This document shows positions 34,099 through 47,190 of a stretch of 64,000 nucleotides of DNA, piece after piece (position 1 is the first letter of the stretch; each line of letters starts with the position of its first letter). A program made the position numbers and the translations under genes. Source of the DNA: Drechmeria coniospora. Its lineage: Eukaryota > Ascomycota > Sordariomycetes > Hypocreales > Ophiocordycipitaceae. The stretch is from positions 4,488,027 to 4,552,026 of the forward strand of contig NC_054390.1 of NCBI RefSeq assembly GCF_001625195.1, in the 5' to 3' direction. The notes under the pieces are model-generated. The model searched no databases, was not told where the DNA came from, and saw only the letters and a list, made by a program, of their open reading frames with translations.

Positions 34099-36845
34099 AT
34101 GGTCGCCGGCCAATGCACAGCATATCGGTCACTGAAACCGAGGTTGAAGTGGCGGCCCTGTTTGACCCGATGGTGGTTGCCATTTCGCCACTATTCGTAT
34201 GGCGAAGTGTGATCCAATTTCCCACGCCTTGGAGCAATGACAATCATGGCAGACGGACAGTGCACCGTGGGGCATGCCCCGCGTTGGTCGTTGAATTGAA
34301 CGTTGTCGGGGTGCGAAGCCATGTCTCAAATTGACCCCCCAGAGGCCCCGACTACGATCAGAGACATGCGAGCCGATGGATGGATCCTGACGCAAGGCGA
34401 CGCCACCCATGAGGGTGTGTGCTTGGCCACGAATTTCGTGGAACGCCTACCTACAAGCCCACCCTCTTGCACGTCGCATACACTGATTGCATGTAGCATT
34501 TGCGAGCCGTCGTCGAGAGTAGCGAGACGGCAAGACGGCACTCCCGTGCAGGGAGCAGGAAGGGTCTCATCGTCCCCGGGACTGCCGCGACCCTCCATCA
34601 CATGCTGTTGTGTTGAGAGGGGAGGGAGAGTGCCCTTCGTGCTCGACCGACAGCCGGATGGTCACGACACGAGGACGACGTGAGCATGCGTGCGGGCGCA
34701 AGTGAACATGCACGACTGCCCTGTCGATGACGGACGGTCCTGCTACGGCTGCTTGGAAATGATACCAACGCCGGACCGAGTCACGGTCGTCGTCGCTTCT
34801 TTTCCGGAGGGAGACGATTGCCCACGCACCTGCGCACGAGCATGAACATGAACTCATGCTCGGCAAGCTTGGCAGCTCCAACTGGAACCCCTCACGGCTG
34901 GCATGCGTCATGCCGCTTTCATCTCATCGTTGACTCGAACGCGGAGGCACCATCAGATGCTGTCGCGTGGGCTCTTCGTGCGGGACTGTACGAACGGGGT
35001 CTGTGACGCATCATGGCAACGCCAGCAAGGAGTATCAGCAAGACAGCCTCGACGAGTGGGCACGCCGTGCTCCGCAGAGGAATCCTTGAAATCCCGTCTG
35101 TCTACAGCACTGCGAGGCAGTCCGTCCAGGAAGACGAGCGCACACGACACATGCACGAATGTGGCACATCCTCTTCGTGCTAGGGTGCAGATGCACTCGA
35201 GCGTAGCCTCAGCGATGACGGCACATGTCTAGGAAAAGGTGGCGCATCGTCCACGTCCCCGGCTGGCTAACCATGTCATTGTGCACAAGGCACCGGGCCC
35301 ATGCCGTGAGGTCGAGCGGGACGCGGGAACGGCAAGGGGTAGATGGCAAGGGTCCGGGTGCTCCAAAGCGGGCGGGAACCGTCAGCGGAACCGGCTCCGA
35401 GAGGCCTGGCTTGCTGCCAATTTCAGCTCCTCTCTCTCCCGCCTCTCGATTCGTCTACCGTGTACGGTGTAGGCGTACGGTAGCCGTGCGCCTACAAGGA
35501 CTCTTGCGTCTGCTCCAAAGCGACTTGGCAGGATGCTTGGGAAGCATCTGAGCTGGAACTGGTCTGTGCTCCAATGATGCATGTGCTGGGGAAGCGTACG
35601 GCGGACAAGGATGACGACGGCATAGATATGAAGCCGATGTGTACGCGTGTCCATGAGCTCGTTGGTTCGAGCACACGTTTGCGTGCGTGCAGGAATGCGT
35701 TCGAACCAAGTTGGACTTGAACATGTGGCTGGGCTCGGATGATGAGGGAGAATAGGGGCTCTGGCCGATGTTTGCTTTCACTAGCCTGCAATTCTTCCGG
35801 AGTCATCTAGAGGCGCATGGGGCGTACGTGGACAAATGCTCGGTATTATCAGAGACAGGTACATGTATTTTGCTAGATGTATGCACTCGATCTCACACGC
35901 GTGTCCGTGGCCGTCAGTGCGTTTCTGAAGTACCAGGGGGGGGGGGTTGCTAGAGCTGCACAGACGCGAGGAGATGCAGACGGAAATGCAGGCATGTAGA
36001 CGAGCGAGAATGAAGAGAATGGCAATCATTCTCCGCAGCTGAAAGGGGCCAAGCAAAACCTAGGGTGAGCGAACGGCTGCTGCCGGCGGAGTTTCATCAC
36101 CTACATGAAGCCTTTTACCCCAGACAAGCTGTACATACTGTACAGTATGCAGGTAGGAATGTGTGAAGTCACGCACCCCATGATTGTGCTTTTTCATGTC
36201 CCAATCTGTAGCGCTGTACAAGGACGAGATATCCCGCGGAATGACAAATACAGATAATACAGTATTCGGTTCAGGATGGATGCATTCACATGCACCCATT
36301 TCAGCATGTGTATGAAGTACAGTACTTGTCGTTGTCGTTGCATGCACACCAAAGCGAGTAATGGTACATCGAATTTAGATGCAAGTTATTAATACTCGTA
36401 CGTTTTCTGCAGGGCAGCCATCGTCAATGAGTTGGACGATGGAGCTCCACAAGTGGATTTTCATCTCCCGAGGGCAAGCCACCGCTGGCAAGGGGGGAGT
36501 GGCAGTTGATTTCGAAAGGGCGGTCATTTCATCTTTATTTCCGTTTCCATATTTATATTCGTGAATTGACATTACCCGCCGTGTGATGAAGGGGGGGGTG
36601 ACGGTCATTCTGAAGACGGAAGGGAAGGCCGCATGTGTATGTGCCTTGACGATGGAGGGAGGAAGCAAGGATTCTGCCGGGAGCCGTTGGGGGGTGCACA
36701 AGTGTACGGCACTTGATATGCATTAAAATGCCGAGAGATTTGTAGGAAGGAGGGCGTGGCGGAAGAGGTCTCGGTCTCGCCAGCAAACGGGGAGCCCGAA
36801 GCGGTTGTCTTGGACCATCTTTGGTAACCGGGGCGGGAGTGAGCC

Positions 36846-36869
36846 GAGAGAGAGAGAGAGAGAGAGAGA
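36846..36869. repeat. (GA)12 microsatellite
   Basis: Twelve uninterrupted GA units in non-coding DNA. Confidence 0.9.
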
Positions 36870-39800
36870 TGCGACTGGGCAGTTCGGAGCTCGGCCAGGT
36901 CCACCAATTCCGTCGACGGACATCTTATTACTCGAATAGGGCAGCATCTGCCGACGATGCTGCGGCGTAGCAATCCTAGGAGCTTCCCTCGTCCACCAGC
37001 CAATTATTGACCTGGGAGGCGTGCATGTGTCCATGTTCACTTAGTCGTGCTAAGACAAGACACGCGGCAAGGCACGGCACGTTTCTGCGACAGGGCCGAC
37101 GTCGAAACATCAAGTCAAGTGAAGTCAAGGAGCGAGTGCGAATGAGCGAGATAACGAGTGAACGAGAGAAATAGGTCGATGGAGACGGCCACTGCTCGGC
37201 ACTGCGGAGATGGCAAAGGGGCTGAGAATGCACACCCGGTGGGTTCTCAGGAGGCGTGCACATAGGAATAAGGTTTCTGTTCGCTCCATTGCCTGTTTCG
37301 TGCCAGTCTGTGTCATGTCAGTCTATCACGCACGGGTAGCATGAACGACACGGCATGGCACGGCATCCCATGTTTGCATACGATGCCACCTCTCCGATCG
37401 GGACCCCGGCTGCGCCCGCATTAAGAGTCATGAAAGAGTCATGAACAGTCTCGCTCGCCATCAAGCGGCACACATGGGCCATGCCTCACAGGCTCGGGAC
37501 TACCAAGCATACAGTGCATTCACGGTGTACCTGTGTGCGTCCACCGCACATGGGATTCGTGCTGTTGCCAGGGCCATCGTCTAGTGGGGGGCCGTCACCC
37601 TTGGAACGGAGATTATCTCCTGCCCGTCATCCCGTTGCGTTGGTGGTGTCCTGACATCAAGCCAGTGCGACGGAGATTGAGAGGGCACGTTTTTCTCCCC
37701 ACACGAGGGAACAGCATGTCACCCGGCTGTGGAGGGATGAAGGGAGGACGGACGGACGGACGGGTCAATGGATGATTCGGGGCACCGGCCCAAACCTCGC
37801 CGAATTTCCAATGCTTCTTCCAGGCGCAGGAGATGCTCGAGAGCAAGCGGCTTGTGTTCTTTGTCATGCAATCCGGAAACTCAGTGTACGGGTACATGAC
37901 CTGCCCTGTCACTCACTCCGGGGTCCCCCGGCTTCCGACGGCCGGATCCCGGGCCGACGGACGGGCGGGTCCCGCGTCTCCGATCCGAAGCCCGCTGCCG
38001 ACGGAAGCACTGTCTGTGGAGACGGTCCGGACAGGTGGACAGACGAGCTCCGCAGCTGCTTGCAGGTTGTCATGCATGCAGAGCGAAGTGGATTCAGTTG
38101 GCCCAAGAGCATCATTTGCGACAAGTTGCCGACGAGGAGGCGGGGGCCGGTGACAGGACGGATAGAATGGAGAAGGGCCACATTTTATCCTGCGGCTTTT
38201 GTGATTTGTGATGGTACTGGTCTCTTTTTGGAGGGCAAGGGGAGCAGCATATCACGGAAAGTCGGGTGAGCGGGCGTTCGTCGCATCATGGCACGCGAGC
38301 TCCGGACGAAGCAAAGAACATATATGCATGATTGCTAACTTTTTGGAGCTCCATAGAGACGGCGAGAATTGCTCACCTCTATTTATGTTCGCTATCGTAA
38401 TGAGAACAGACGCAAGAAATGTTGTATGCGCATCACACGTATGCAGGACATGCTGCCTCAAGACAGCTCCGGCGTTCCATCACTGAGATTGTCGGCCCGT
38501 CCGACAGCCCGTACGGCAGCGGACGTCCGGTTGATTCATTGGCCAAATGGCGTGCGCTTTGCTGCGACAGAACAGATGGGTGGTCATGTCACCTATACAC
38601 GAAGTGATGACGAGGCTGTGCCTGGCCAGCGGTGTGGGAAGTCAAGGAGAGAAGCGGTCTGTATTTATGTTCCAAGAACCTCGTGCCCCTTCGACACCCT
38701 GCGTCGACCACGACCCAGTCTGACCGAGATCAGAGCGCAGGATTGTAAAAGGTCGGGTTCGTTCCATACCCAACGCTAACAAGCCGCTTCAGACACCTTC
38801 CTCCTTGGGGGATATTTCACAGCAGCCACGTGTATATTGGAATTGGCAGCCACAAATCAGCAACAACGGACCAAGAGAGGACATTTCACAACATCATTGT
38901 GCCGTTTCGAGGCATGCAGTTGCGTGGAAAGACACAAATCACCAAGTAAACATGAATTCACTGTCTGATCAAAGTGTAACTTCCATGGGTAGTACATTAC
39001 CATTCACGGATGAATCACCATGTAAACAGAATACACCATCTGATCCGTAATTCTCATACCTACAGCCGCATTGGAAGACACATATGATCATGTTAATAGC
39101 CGCCGGCCACCCTTTGATCGACATATTGAGATCTTCGGTAGGCTGTAGTGGTGACCGAGAACTCGGCCCCACTTTCTCGGCCGAAACCTCCGGCCCCCGA
39201 CTGAGATTTGTCACGAGTTCCTCCTCCTCGGCTTGGTTAGCTCTGACGACGGCTCCACTGAAACGCCATGGACGCGGCCGTCGACGTCGGAGGTCAGCAT
39301 CTCGTCGGGCATCCCCAACTTCGCAGCAAAGTGATCGAGGATCAACCTACTGGCGGCCATGACATCTGGTCCAGAGCTCAGAGCTCTCCCATGTATGGCG
39401 TCCCGGCGGGCGGCAATAGGACGGCTTCTCTTCTCTTCCGCCTACCAGTTCCTTTTTCGTCCTTTGTAGCTCTTGAATGACATTTGTTCTTTGCATACGG
39501 TCACAAGTAGTGGATAATAATTCCATATAGAATAGCACTCATTGCCGCTCTTTCATCAATGGTGCGTGCGTGCCAGGTCATATACTTAAAGCGCGAGCAG
39601 CGCAATGGCGGCAGCAGACAATCGTACCCTGTTGGGGTTGCGGGTAGAGCACGATGACACGTCAAGTCCATGACAGAATGGAAAACTCGGAATTTCGCCT
39701 ACGTATGACACAGACGATGGTGAGCATGGACAAGAAACAAATAGAATGAAAATTCAACCATCGGGGATGTCAAGGGAACTCCCAGTCGCTGTAGGTTTGC

Positions 39801-39967
39801 GGATGCGGTTGGCTTAGTCATCAGGACTGACCAGCCAACCCAACTCGACTGGTGCGTCTCATATCGTAGTAATTCACTGCGGGCATGGCGTCTCTCGCCC
39901 GCGCGAACTAATGTAAATAACTGTACTCCGTGCTTTGGTTGCAATCGCACACAAAGCTGGCGACAAC

Positions 39968-40783
39968 ATGGCCATGCCACCACCTGCACCGACGATCCCA
40001 TCGCTCAAGAAATCGTTCCTCACCTCGCAAGCCGCCCTCCTTGCGCAGCCGCTAGCGCCGTCGCGAAGCTGGCACGACTCCAACGACGCGTCCGACAAGC
40101 CCATACCGTCGCGCCTTCTCGACAGTGCCTTGGCCTCGCTCAACCAGACGATCCAGCGGCATGCGCGTCGTGTGTATCCGCCACAAGCTGCGCAAAATGT
40201 TGCCCTGCAGATTGAGAGTGCGTACCTGCGCGAGGCGGAACGCAGAGTCGGCGGCGAAGCGGAGGACGATGGACTGAGCCGTGACATCGACCTCAGTACG
40301 TGCCATTCAACCCGAGACGGGAGGTCGGTGTCGATGGAGAATGCTGACACGGCACCGGTAGCGGAGGAAGATGTCATCGAAGCTCTGCCCGAATCCTGGC
40401 CGTCGGAAAGAGACGTCTTGGAGTACCCCATGGAGGCGAAGCGATACGCCGACGCTGTTGGTCGGCTTGCCGAGCTGAGTGAGAGGCGCAAAGGGCTGGC
40501 GCAAAGAGTTGAAAGACTTGGTCGCCTCAAAGCAGCCGTCGACCCGTTTCAAACTACCGATAGCACCGGCGCAGGCATCCAAGAAAATCTCATCACGCGC
40601 GACGGTGCCGTCGAGAAGGAACTCGAGCGGATGCGTGTCCTCCTCGCCAGGGTTGCCGGTCGCATCGGCGACCTTCGGGACAGACGGTCCGGCGACGGCA
40701 AAGTAGACCTAGCGGCGCTAGGAAGCGCGCGGAAGCGAAACGTCGACGAGTTTTTGGCCGATTCGCGCGTCTTTCCATCCTGA
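39968..40783 (+). CDS. fta4: Kinetochore protein Fta4 (CENP-U-like, Sim4/COMA complex)
   Basis: Probable inner-kinetochore subunit acting at centromeres in chromosome segregation. The N-terminal signature (TIPSLKKSFLTSQ, then LLAQPLAPSRSW) matches my recollection of the fungal Fta4 family. Later parts are helical and charged: a region around LNQTIQRHARRVYPPQAAQNVALQIE, an LPESWP element and a coiled-coil-like stretch of about 60 residues (AVGRLAELSERRKGLAQRVERL). Two models are possible. Removing 40296-40361 (66 nt, GTACGT donor, GCTGAC branch site, TAG acceptor) yields 249 residues; leaving it in yields 271 because it is a multiple of three without a stop. The spliced form joins DIDL to EEDVIEALPESWP and looks more natural. 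The ATG at 39968 is chosen, though M3 is only two codons later; upstream in-frame codons have no ATG. The family assignment is less secure than for the enzymes nearby. Confidence 0.7.
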   Translation: MAMPPPAPTIPSLKKSFLTSQAALLAQPLAPSRSWHDSNDASDKPIPSRLLDSALASLNQTIQRHARRVYPPQAAQNVALQIESAYLREAERRVGGEAEDDGLSRDIDLSTCHSTRDGRSVSMENADTAPVAEEDVIEALPESWPSERDVLEYPMEAKRYADAVGRLAELSERRKGLAQRVERLGRLKAAVDPFQTTDSTGAGIQENLITRDGAVEKELERMRVLLARVAGRIGDLRDRRSGDGKVDLAALGSARKRNVDEFLADSRVFPS

Positions 40784-43667
40784 GTCCCGGTCGAGCTGAC
40801 CGGTTGATCAACCAAGCAATCCGCCACAGGTGCTGTGGATCCGCACATCGGCCCCTGAGCTGCATGCCATGTCAGCTTGTCGGCAGTCCGCGCCGCGAAC
40901 CATTTCCTTCCGGTTTCCCGCCCGTTTGGGCGCCTGCTCGCGTGTAGAGGCCGACAGGTGGTGGGGAGCCGCACCCGTGCAACATGACCGTGACTTGCCT
41001 TGGCTCCAGCTGCTTGTCTCTTGCGACACCTCACATGACAAGACAGGCCGGGGAGATTCTCACCAATGTAATGCGTGAGGCTAAAAAAAGAGTCCAGTCC
41101 ATGAGAATTGCGAGTCTCGTCGGCCTGGCTCCTTGTCGGACGTCCCACCGACGCACGCATCATGCCACCATGGCACCACGCAGCGCGCTCGGCTGTCTTC
41201 GATAGGCCTTTTCGTTTGCATCGAGGCTGTGCTGGGGAAGGAAACGACATCAACGGATCGAATTGCCATACGGGCCGGATGACACAATCTGCTGCGACTC
41301 CCTCCCTCTCCTTGCCCAGTTTCTATTGTGCAGGCTTTGGGACTCGATCTAGGATGCGGTTCTGTCATTCCGACGACATGCAGTTCATGACACAAACCTT
41401 GGGCACACCGGGGGCTCATTCTCGACTATGCATGTGCCGGGGGCAGATGGCATGCAGTTGTGCGAGGAGAACCCCGGCGTGCAGTTGGACCATCTGCTCC
41501 TCTCCCCGAACGCCTTTCGCGTGTTGTCGGCGTGGCGACAAGGGGATTGGAAACAAATACTCGCGGGCTAGAGACCCATCAATTGCCGGGACGGTTGCGT
41601 CATGATGGCTGCTCTGTCGAGTGTCACATCAACCGACAAGGCTCAACAAAGCCGGCTTGGCTTCGCACAAGCACCGAGGGCATCATGTGGGAGTTCTCAC
41701 AAGAAGGCCGATTCGAAATGACATCACACTACGTGACAATCCGCATCGTGGCCAAAGTCGTTGCTTGGTTGTGTCTGTGTTTGTCTGTCTGGTTCGCCTA
41801 GGCGCTGGGACCCAAATGTTGATGGCATGCTTTCATTCCATCGGTCCGGCCGGACACGTACCCGCCCAATTTCGATTCGCTGCTGCTTCGCGGAGAGGAC
41901 CGATGCTGCCATTCATGTCGTGCTCGACAAGGAATGATCGTCGACAAGAACGCAGCCGGGCGAGATCGTGCAAACTCTCACGTCGCAAGTTCAGAGAAGG
42001 AACGCTTGGACCTTTCCACGATCACGCACCGACACTACATGTCGGTTGGCTCCTGCCGTCTGTTTTCGTACCTTCCTCGCTGCATGAAAGGTAGGTAGGC
42101 AAGTAATACCGACATATATGTAGGTGAATATTGGCAAGTGGGTACCAAGGATTCTACAGCTGCTGTTGCAGTATCGTGCCTGCGTCGGTGCGAATCTGTA
42201 GATGTATGCACATGGGAGGTGCTCCTGAGAGAGGCAACATCCGATGCTGGGAATCCTGCCGCACATACCAGTAGCAAGGAGTTGGGACGGAAACTCTCCC
42301 ACAAGGCATCCTCAGTTTCATTTCCGAACCCTCGACACAACGTCAGCGGATCGACGGCTCTACCCGCCGCGAAACAACACAGGGGCGTTCAGAGCTACCC
42401 ATAGTCGAGGGCTTGAACAGTCCTGGAACAATGGACTCGTGTCTATATTCACGCACCAAAACGTGCGGCTGCGGGCCGAGAAATTTCGCCGGCTGGAAAG
42501 AAACCGCATTCGCATTGCATGCCGCACCTGCTAACCTGGTTTGCTTGGTAGAATGCCTCGGGTTTTCGGCTGACGGGTTCAACGTGAGGTGAATGGAAGT
42601 CATCCTGAAGTCGAAGCCATGGCCAGCGGGGAGGAGCTGACGAAATGCCTAGTCACTTGGACCTGAGATCAACCATGGTGTGTTCATATGCACGTGCACA
42701 CGAAGGAAGCGAATGCGAATGACGGATGGGCGAACGGAAGGACGGGTGGTGGAGTCGAGACATGGCCAGAGGGCACGACTTCCAACGACGCACGACTCTC
42801 ACCGGCAGCATGCATTCCCGCGGCACATGGGGCACGTGAAGATGCTGCTTCGGCCGCCGCTCCCGACGCATTTGACACTTGACAGAGCGAATGAGATGAG
42901 ACATGATGATCCCGGGCCGTGTGCTACCCTGCTTGTCCCTGTCCTTGTACCGGATACCGGGCCATGGATCCTTTTGCACCTTCCCCTAGAGGTCGCAAGC
43001 ATCTCGCTCGTGTTCGCTTCTCACAGCGCCATGGGACTCGGATTGCCGACGGATACGCGCCTTCGTCCATGTTCATTCACTTCGCTCCGTCCTGCGAGCA
43101 ATGACGACGGCCTGGCAGGCGTCGATGCCCTAAGCACTTTATGGGCCCCATGATGAGTCGGAGCGCCCTTCGGCACGCGAGGCCGCGACGAGACGTGCCT
43201 GCGAACATGGCTTCGGGACGCCAAGTCAAGAAATCAGGTCGGAAACGCTGCCTGGCCGTGGCTGTGAGCCCACCGGTTCCGTTTCATTCCATCACCGTGG
43301 TGACGTCCCACGGACTGTTAGCATTCGACTCTGACCGATGAGCAGCTGAAACTCACGCACCACGCAGTGCAGAACCCGTGCAACTCGAGTTGCCGGTCCT
43401 TAAAAGGAACTCTTTTCGAACCCTCAATCTACTTCATGGCCGTCTGGGCGGATCTGATTGCTTCACGGGCCCGCAATGGTATATCAACCTTGGTCGCCTC
43501 GTTCCCGGATGCCCTCTCTCGCCTACTCTCGCAACTCTCTCGGTGCTCTCTTGCAACTCGCTCTTTTGGAGGGCATCACCTGCGCCCAAATCCAAATCGC
43601 GGACGCTTGCTCGTTCTCCCTTGCCCCCTTTCTCTAGCTCTCGTCTCGCTGTTCTTGCGTCCCAACC
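40784..43667. other. Intergenic region; no gene seen
   Basis: Nothing in this 2.9 kb carries a recognisable motif. Frames of 100-234 codons occur on both strands without coherent splice sites; the 234-codon minus-strand frame at 40549-41253 partly overlaps Fta4 as its antisense. The final 170 bases are CT-rich and lead into the carotenoid oxygenase. Confidence 0.5.
43495..43667 (+). promoter_or_regulatory. Pyrimidine-rich leader of the carotenoid oxygenase gene
   Basis: CT-rich runs (CTCTCTCGCCTACTCTCGC and similar) directly precede the start codon, whose context caaccATGg is good. Confidence 0.55.
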
Positions 43668-45451
43668 ATGGCCGTCAACGCCCGAGGAACCATTCATCGA
43701 ACGCTAGACGACGAATCCGAGGATAGCAAACAACAGTTGGACAATGCGGACAAGGGAATTTGGAAAGATTGGCCCAATCAGGCCGCTGTGAGTTCCCAAT
43801 GCCCCGTATCTGGCCTGGTGCCCATCATCGTAACACGGCTCTGCAGTTTGAGGGGTTGGAAGAACACCGGGGGCCGCTCCAGCTCCGGGTTAAGGGCACT
43901 ATTCCACCGTGGGCTGCCGGCACCTTGTATCGTACCGGGCCCGGCCAAGCCACGGTCGAAGGCACCTCGAGGGGGACTCATTACGTGTCTCACTGGTTTG
44001 ACGGCTTCGCCCACACCCACAAGTTTGACATCATCGCCTCGGAGGATGGAGACGGACCCATGACGGTTGTCTACTCGTCCCGTCGTCAATCCGACGAATA
44101 CGTCGCAGCCGTCAAGAAGATGGGATGGCGGCACAGCATTTCCTTTGGCCAAAAGGCAGATCCATGCGTCGGAATCTTTGCCAAGTTCATGAGCTTGTTC
44201 GTGCCTCGCCGCTTGAACAACAACGTCGTCGTGCTGCCCAACTTCCCCGGCCTGCCGGACCGGCAACCGGAAAACATCGCCCGCGGCCACCGAACGGGAA
44301 CGAGCAAGGTGTACCTCAGCACCGACAACAAGTATCTGCAGCAGGTCGATCCGGATTCGCTCGAGCCTTTGGGCTTTGCCGACCAGGCCGGCCTGCACCC
44401 GGATCTCAAGGGGCCGTTGTCCTGCGCTCACGCGCAGCGAGACCCCGAGACGGGCGATTGGTTCAACTTCAACGTCGCCCTCGGTGTCAAGCCGACGTAC
44501 CGCGTCTTCCGCGTCAACGCCGCCACGGGTACCACGGACGTCTTGGCCTCCATCTCCGAGCCCGACCTTCCTCCGGCCTACATCCACAGCTTCTTCCTGA
44601 CGGAAAACTACGTCGTCCTCTGCGTGCCGTCGACGCACTTCGCCTGGAGCGGCCTGAGCATCGCGTGGCAGAACAATCTTCTCGAGGCCATCAAGCCCTT
44701 CGACAAGGCGCGACGCTGCAGGTGGTTCGTCATCGATCGAAGGCACGCCCGCGGCGTCGTCGCCCGCTTCTCGACCCCTGCCGCCTTCTTCTTCCACTCG
44801 GTCAACGCCTTCGAGGAGTGCGTCGCGGGGGGCGCCGGCGGCGAGACGCGGACCTACATCAACCTCGACCATTCCATGTACGACACGTCGGACGTCATGT
44901 TCGGCCTGTACTACGACGTCATCCTGAACCGCGAAAACGCGACCGAGGCCTACCTCGACGCCAACCGCGACCAGAACCTGCACAGCCGTCATGTGCGATA
45001 CCGCTTCGAGATGCCCCTGTCGGCCCAGACGAGCCAGGAGGCAGCCTCGGCTGTCGCCGAGGAGGTGCTGTCGATTCCGAGCCCGCACTCTGGCGAGCTC
45101 TCCACCATCCACCCGAACCACGCCGGAAGGCCGTACCGATACGCGTACGGCGCGTGCAACCGCGGGCTGAGCACCTTTATGGATTCCATCGTCAAGACGG
45201 ACCTGCAAACGCGTGAGGCAAGCCTATGGAGCGGCCCACGGGCCCACACTCCGGGTGAGCCCGTCTTTGTGCCACGCCCCGGTGGGACAGAGGAGGATGA
45301 CGGCGTGCTCTTGAGCGTCGTCCTGGACGGCACAGCGCAGGCGTCGTATCTGCTGTGCCTCGACGCGACGACGATGGAGGAGATGGGCAGAGCCGAGGCC
45401 GAGTTTCCCATCGCCATGAGCTTCCACGGATTCCACGCGCCGGCCCTATGA
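43668..45451 (+). CDS. Carotenoid oxygenase (RPE65/CCD family)
   Basis: Predicted 574-residue non-haem Fe(II) dioxygenase that cleaves a double bond of a carotenoid or apocarotenoid (or a stilbene) to aldehydes. Exons 43668-43787 and 43847-45451; the 59-nt intron has a GTGAGT donor and CAG acceptor and restores KDWPNQAA-FEGLEEHRGPL. The four iron-binding histidines expected of the family can be placed: H235 (CAHAQRD), H287 (YIHSFFLTENY), H357 (FFFHSVNAFEE) and H567 near the C-terminus (MSFHGFHAP). Also typical are the N-terminal GTLYRTGPG and the HWFDGFAHTHKF segment. Size and layout resemble fungal enzymes that cleave beta-carotene (CarX type) or torulene (CarT/CAO-2 type); sequence reading alone cannot choose between them. 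No phytoene synthase, desaturase or opsin gene lies in the window, unlike the classical Fusarium car cluster. Confidence 0.92.
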
Positions 45452-47190
45452 ACGACGAGCTCATTTCTTTTTCTTGGGAAAGAGAGACGAGCTAGCCGGA
45501 GGAGACGGACGAGATGGCGCAGATCTGTCACGGGGTAGCCGAGACTTTATTGGCAATCAGCCACTGTAATACTACCGGTTTATCATTGGTGTGCCATGTT
45601 TCTCCATCGTCCTTGCGCTGGCCCCAATGGCTGCCGTGAGCGATATGCCTAACCAATCCTCTTTGGCTCGTCGGTCCTGTTCTGCAGGGTACCGCAGTTA
45701 CACCCGAGCGCCTCCGGTACGGATCGCGTACCACGCGACGCCATTTGCTTGGCCGGTCACGGTCACGTCTCCATGTAGCCATCTGACATGGGCGGCCGTG
45801 CGCTATAGTTAGGTATGACTCGATGCTCTTCTCCGTAGTCGTTACGATGTACACGCCTTCCGGTTCTGCCTCGCTGTGTAGGGGGATGAGACTGAGAAGG
45901 CGTGACGGAGACGTCATGGGGATCCGGTCGTGAAAGGCCAGGGCCAGAGGCACCCACGTGCCGATAGGGCACATGCGATCCTGCATATCTCGTACCACTG
46001 CCATAGTACGATAACTACACGTCATACCCATTTTTATATATGCTGTGTCATACAAGGGCGTCTGCGGTACCTGGTCCGCTCCATGGTCGAATAGATGCGG
46101 CATCGGTAGGGCGGCGACCGGAAGTCGGTGGCTTCGGAGGAATCTTTTGGTTGCCTTGCAGGCGAGGAGCTGTGAAACGTGGGCTTGGATGGACTGCTGC
46201 CATGCTACCAATATACATTGCATGTATCACCCGGTAGGTAGCCCGTGGGGGAGATGTTCGTTGGGAGATGGACGAGAGGAGATGACCTTGCTGTTGGGTG
46301 CTGCTGTCGTGTGTGCCGTGGGAGACCCGACGGTACGCACCCATTCGTGTCTTTACGACGCGCGTCGTTCCTGTGAGGTGAGTTGGCATGTCGGACAGGT
46401 CTGGCCGATGATGTAAGGGTAACAGCTATGCTCGCTGGATCTGGACGATGGAGCATTATTGGAGTCACGACATGTTGTGCTAACTGACTTGCCTTTGCTC
46501 TGCACTTGTCCCTCCTGCCTCGCTAGCACGGGGCAATGGGAGAGGGGGAACGCCGAGGCGGCATGAAATAAATCAACAATAACTTTTCAATACTTGTCAG
46601 ATATCGATAGAATGTGTTGATGCTACCTAATCTACGAGGAAATCGCACGGGTAGATGCCGGGGAACTGCTGAATGATGAATGTCGTTGCTCCCAACTAGC
46701 GATTTTCTTCACATTATTCCTTTTTAGTGCCCGCATTGGATTCGCATCAAGGCAAGTGGTAAAATAAAAGTTTGAAATGAAGTGACAGACAATCATAATG
46801 GATACAGAGGGGAATAATACGTTTCTGATTATGTATAATTCAGCTTGACGCTCACCTACGAGCGTGGCGTGAGGTGTAGGGTAACGAGGAATATTCTTTC
46901 TCTGCCGCTCCTGTGCTGTGGCTTTGCCATCTGGTCCCCTGTGGCTCGTGGCCTGCCCGAATCTACGCCACTCATGCACAAGAGCGTGTGCTGAGCAAGC
47001 AAGCAACCTGCCCCTCCACCTGAGCGGCCACCGTCATCAACCTCCCCGCCAACGACATCCTCGCCAACACCTGTCGTGCCGAAAGCGTAGTCATTCCACC
47101 AGCTTGTGTCGGTTCTGCTTCTCCCGCCGCCTCCTTACCATAAAGGAGAAATAATTCTTGTTTTCAGCACGCGGCTCGTGGCGCACAATC
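45452..47190. other. Intergenic region; no gene seen
   Basis: A comparatively AT-rich patch occurs at about 46560-46860. No frame has a domain signature. The last 200 bases are the probable promoter of UBP14. Confidence 0.5.

Larger units (their letters stand above)
24393..39967. other. 15.6 kb gene-poor region
   Basis: No frame here can be tied to a protein family. Frames of 290-578 codons exist (25441-26313 minus, 27714-29450 plus), but their composition is Arg/Ser/Pro/His without domains, and the latter runs through repeat words. Repeat islands occupy about 26540-27660 and 29310-31990; the rest, notably 32000-39960, is unique-looking DNA with scattered microsatellites. A T-rich tract with repeated GCATTTTT-like units occupies about 24950-25040. 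No tRNA, rRNA or transposon protein was recognised. Confidence 0.5.

Noticed and set aside
10899..39967. CRISPR arrays, bacterial operons or integrases
   Set aside because: Genes are spliced and fungal; no regularly spaced repeats with unique spacers occur. The tandem repeats present are simple satellites.
43778..45208. 476-codon minus-strand frame opposite the carotenoid oxygenase
   Set aside because: It is a shadow of the coding strand, with Val/Arg/Asp-rich antisense composition and no domain.
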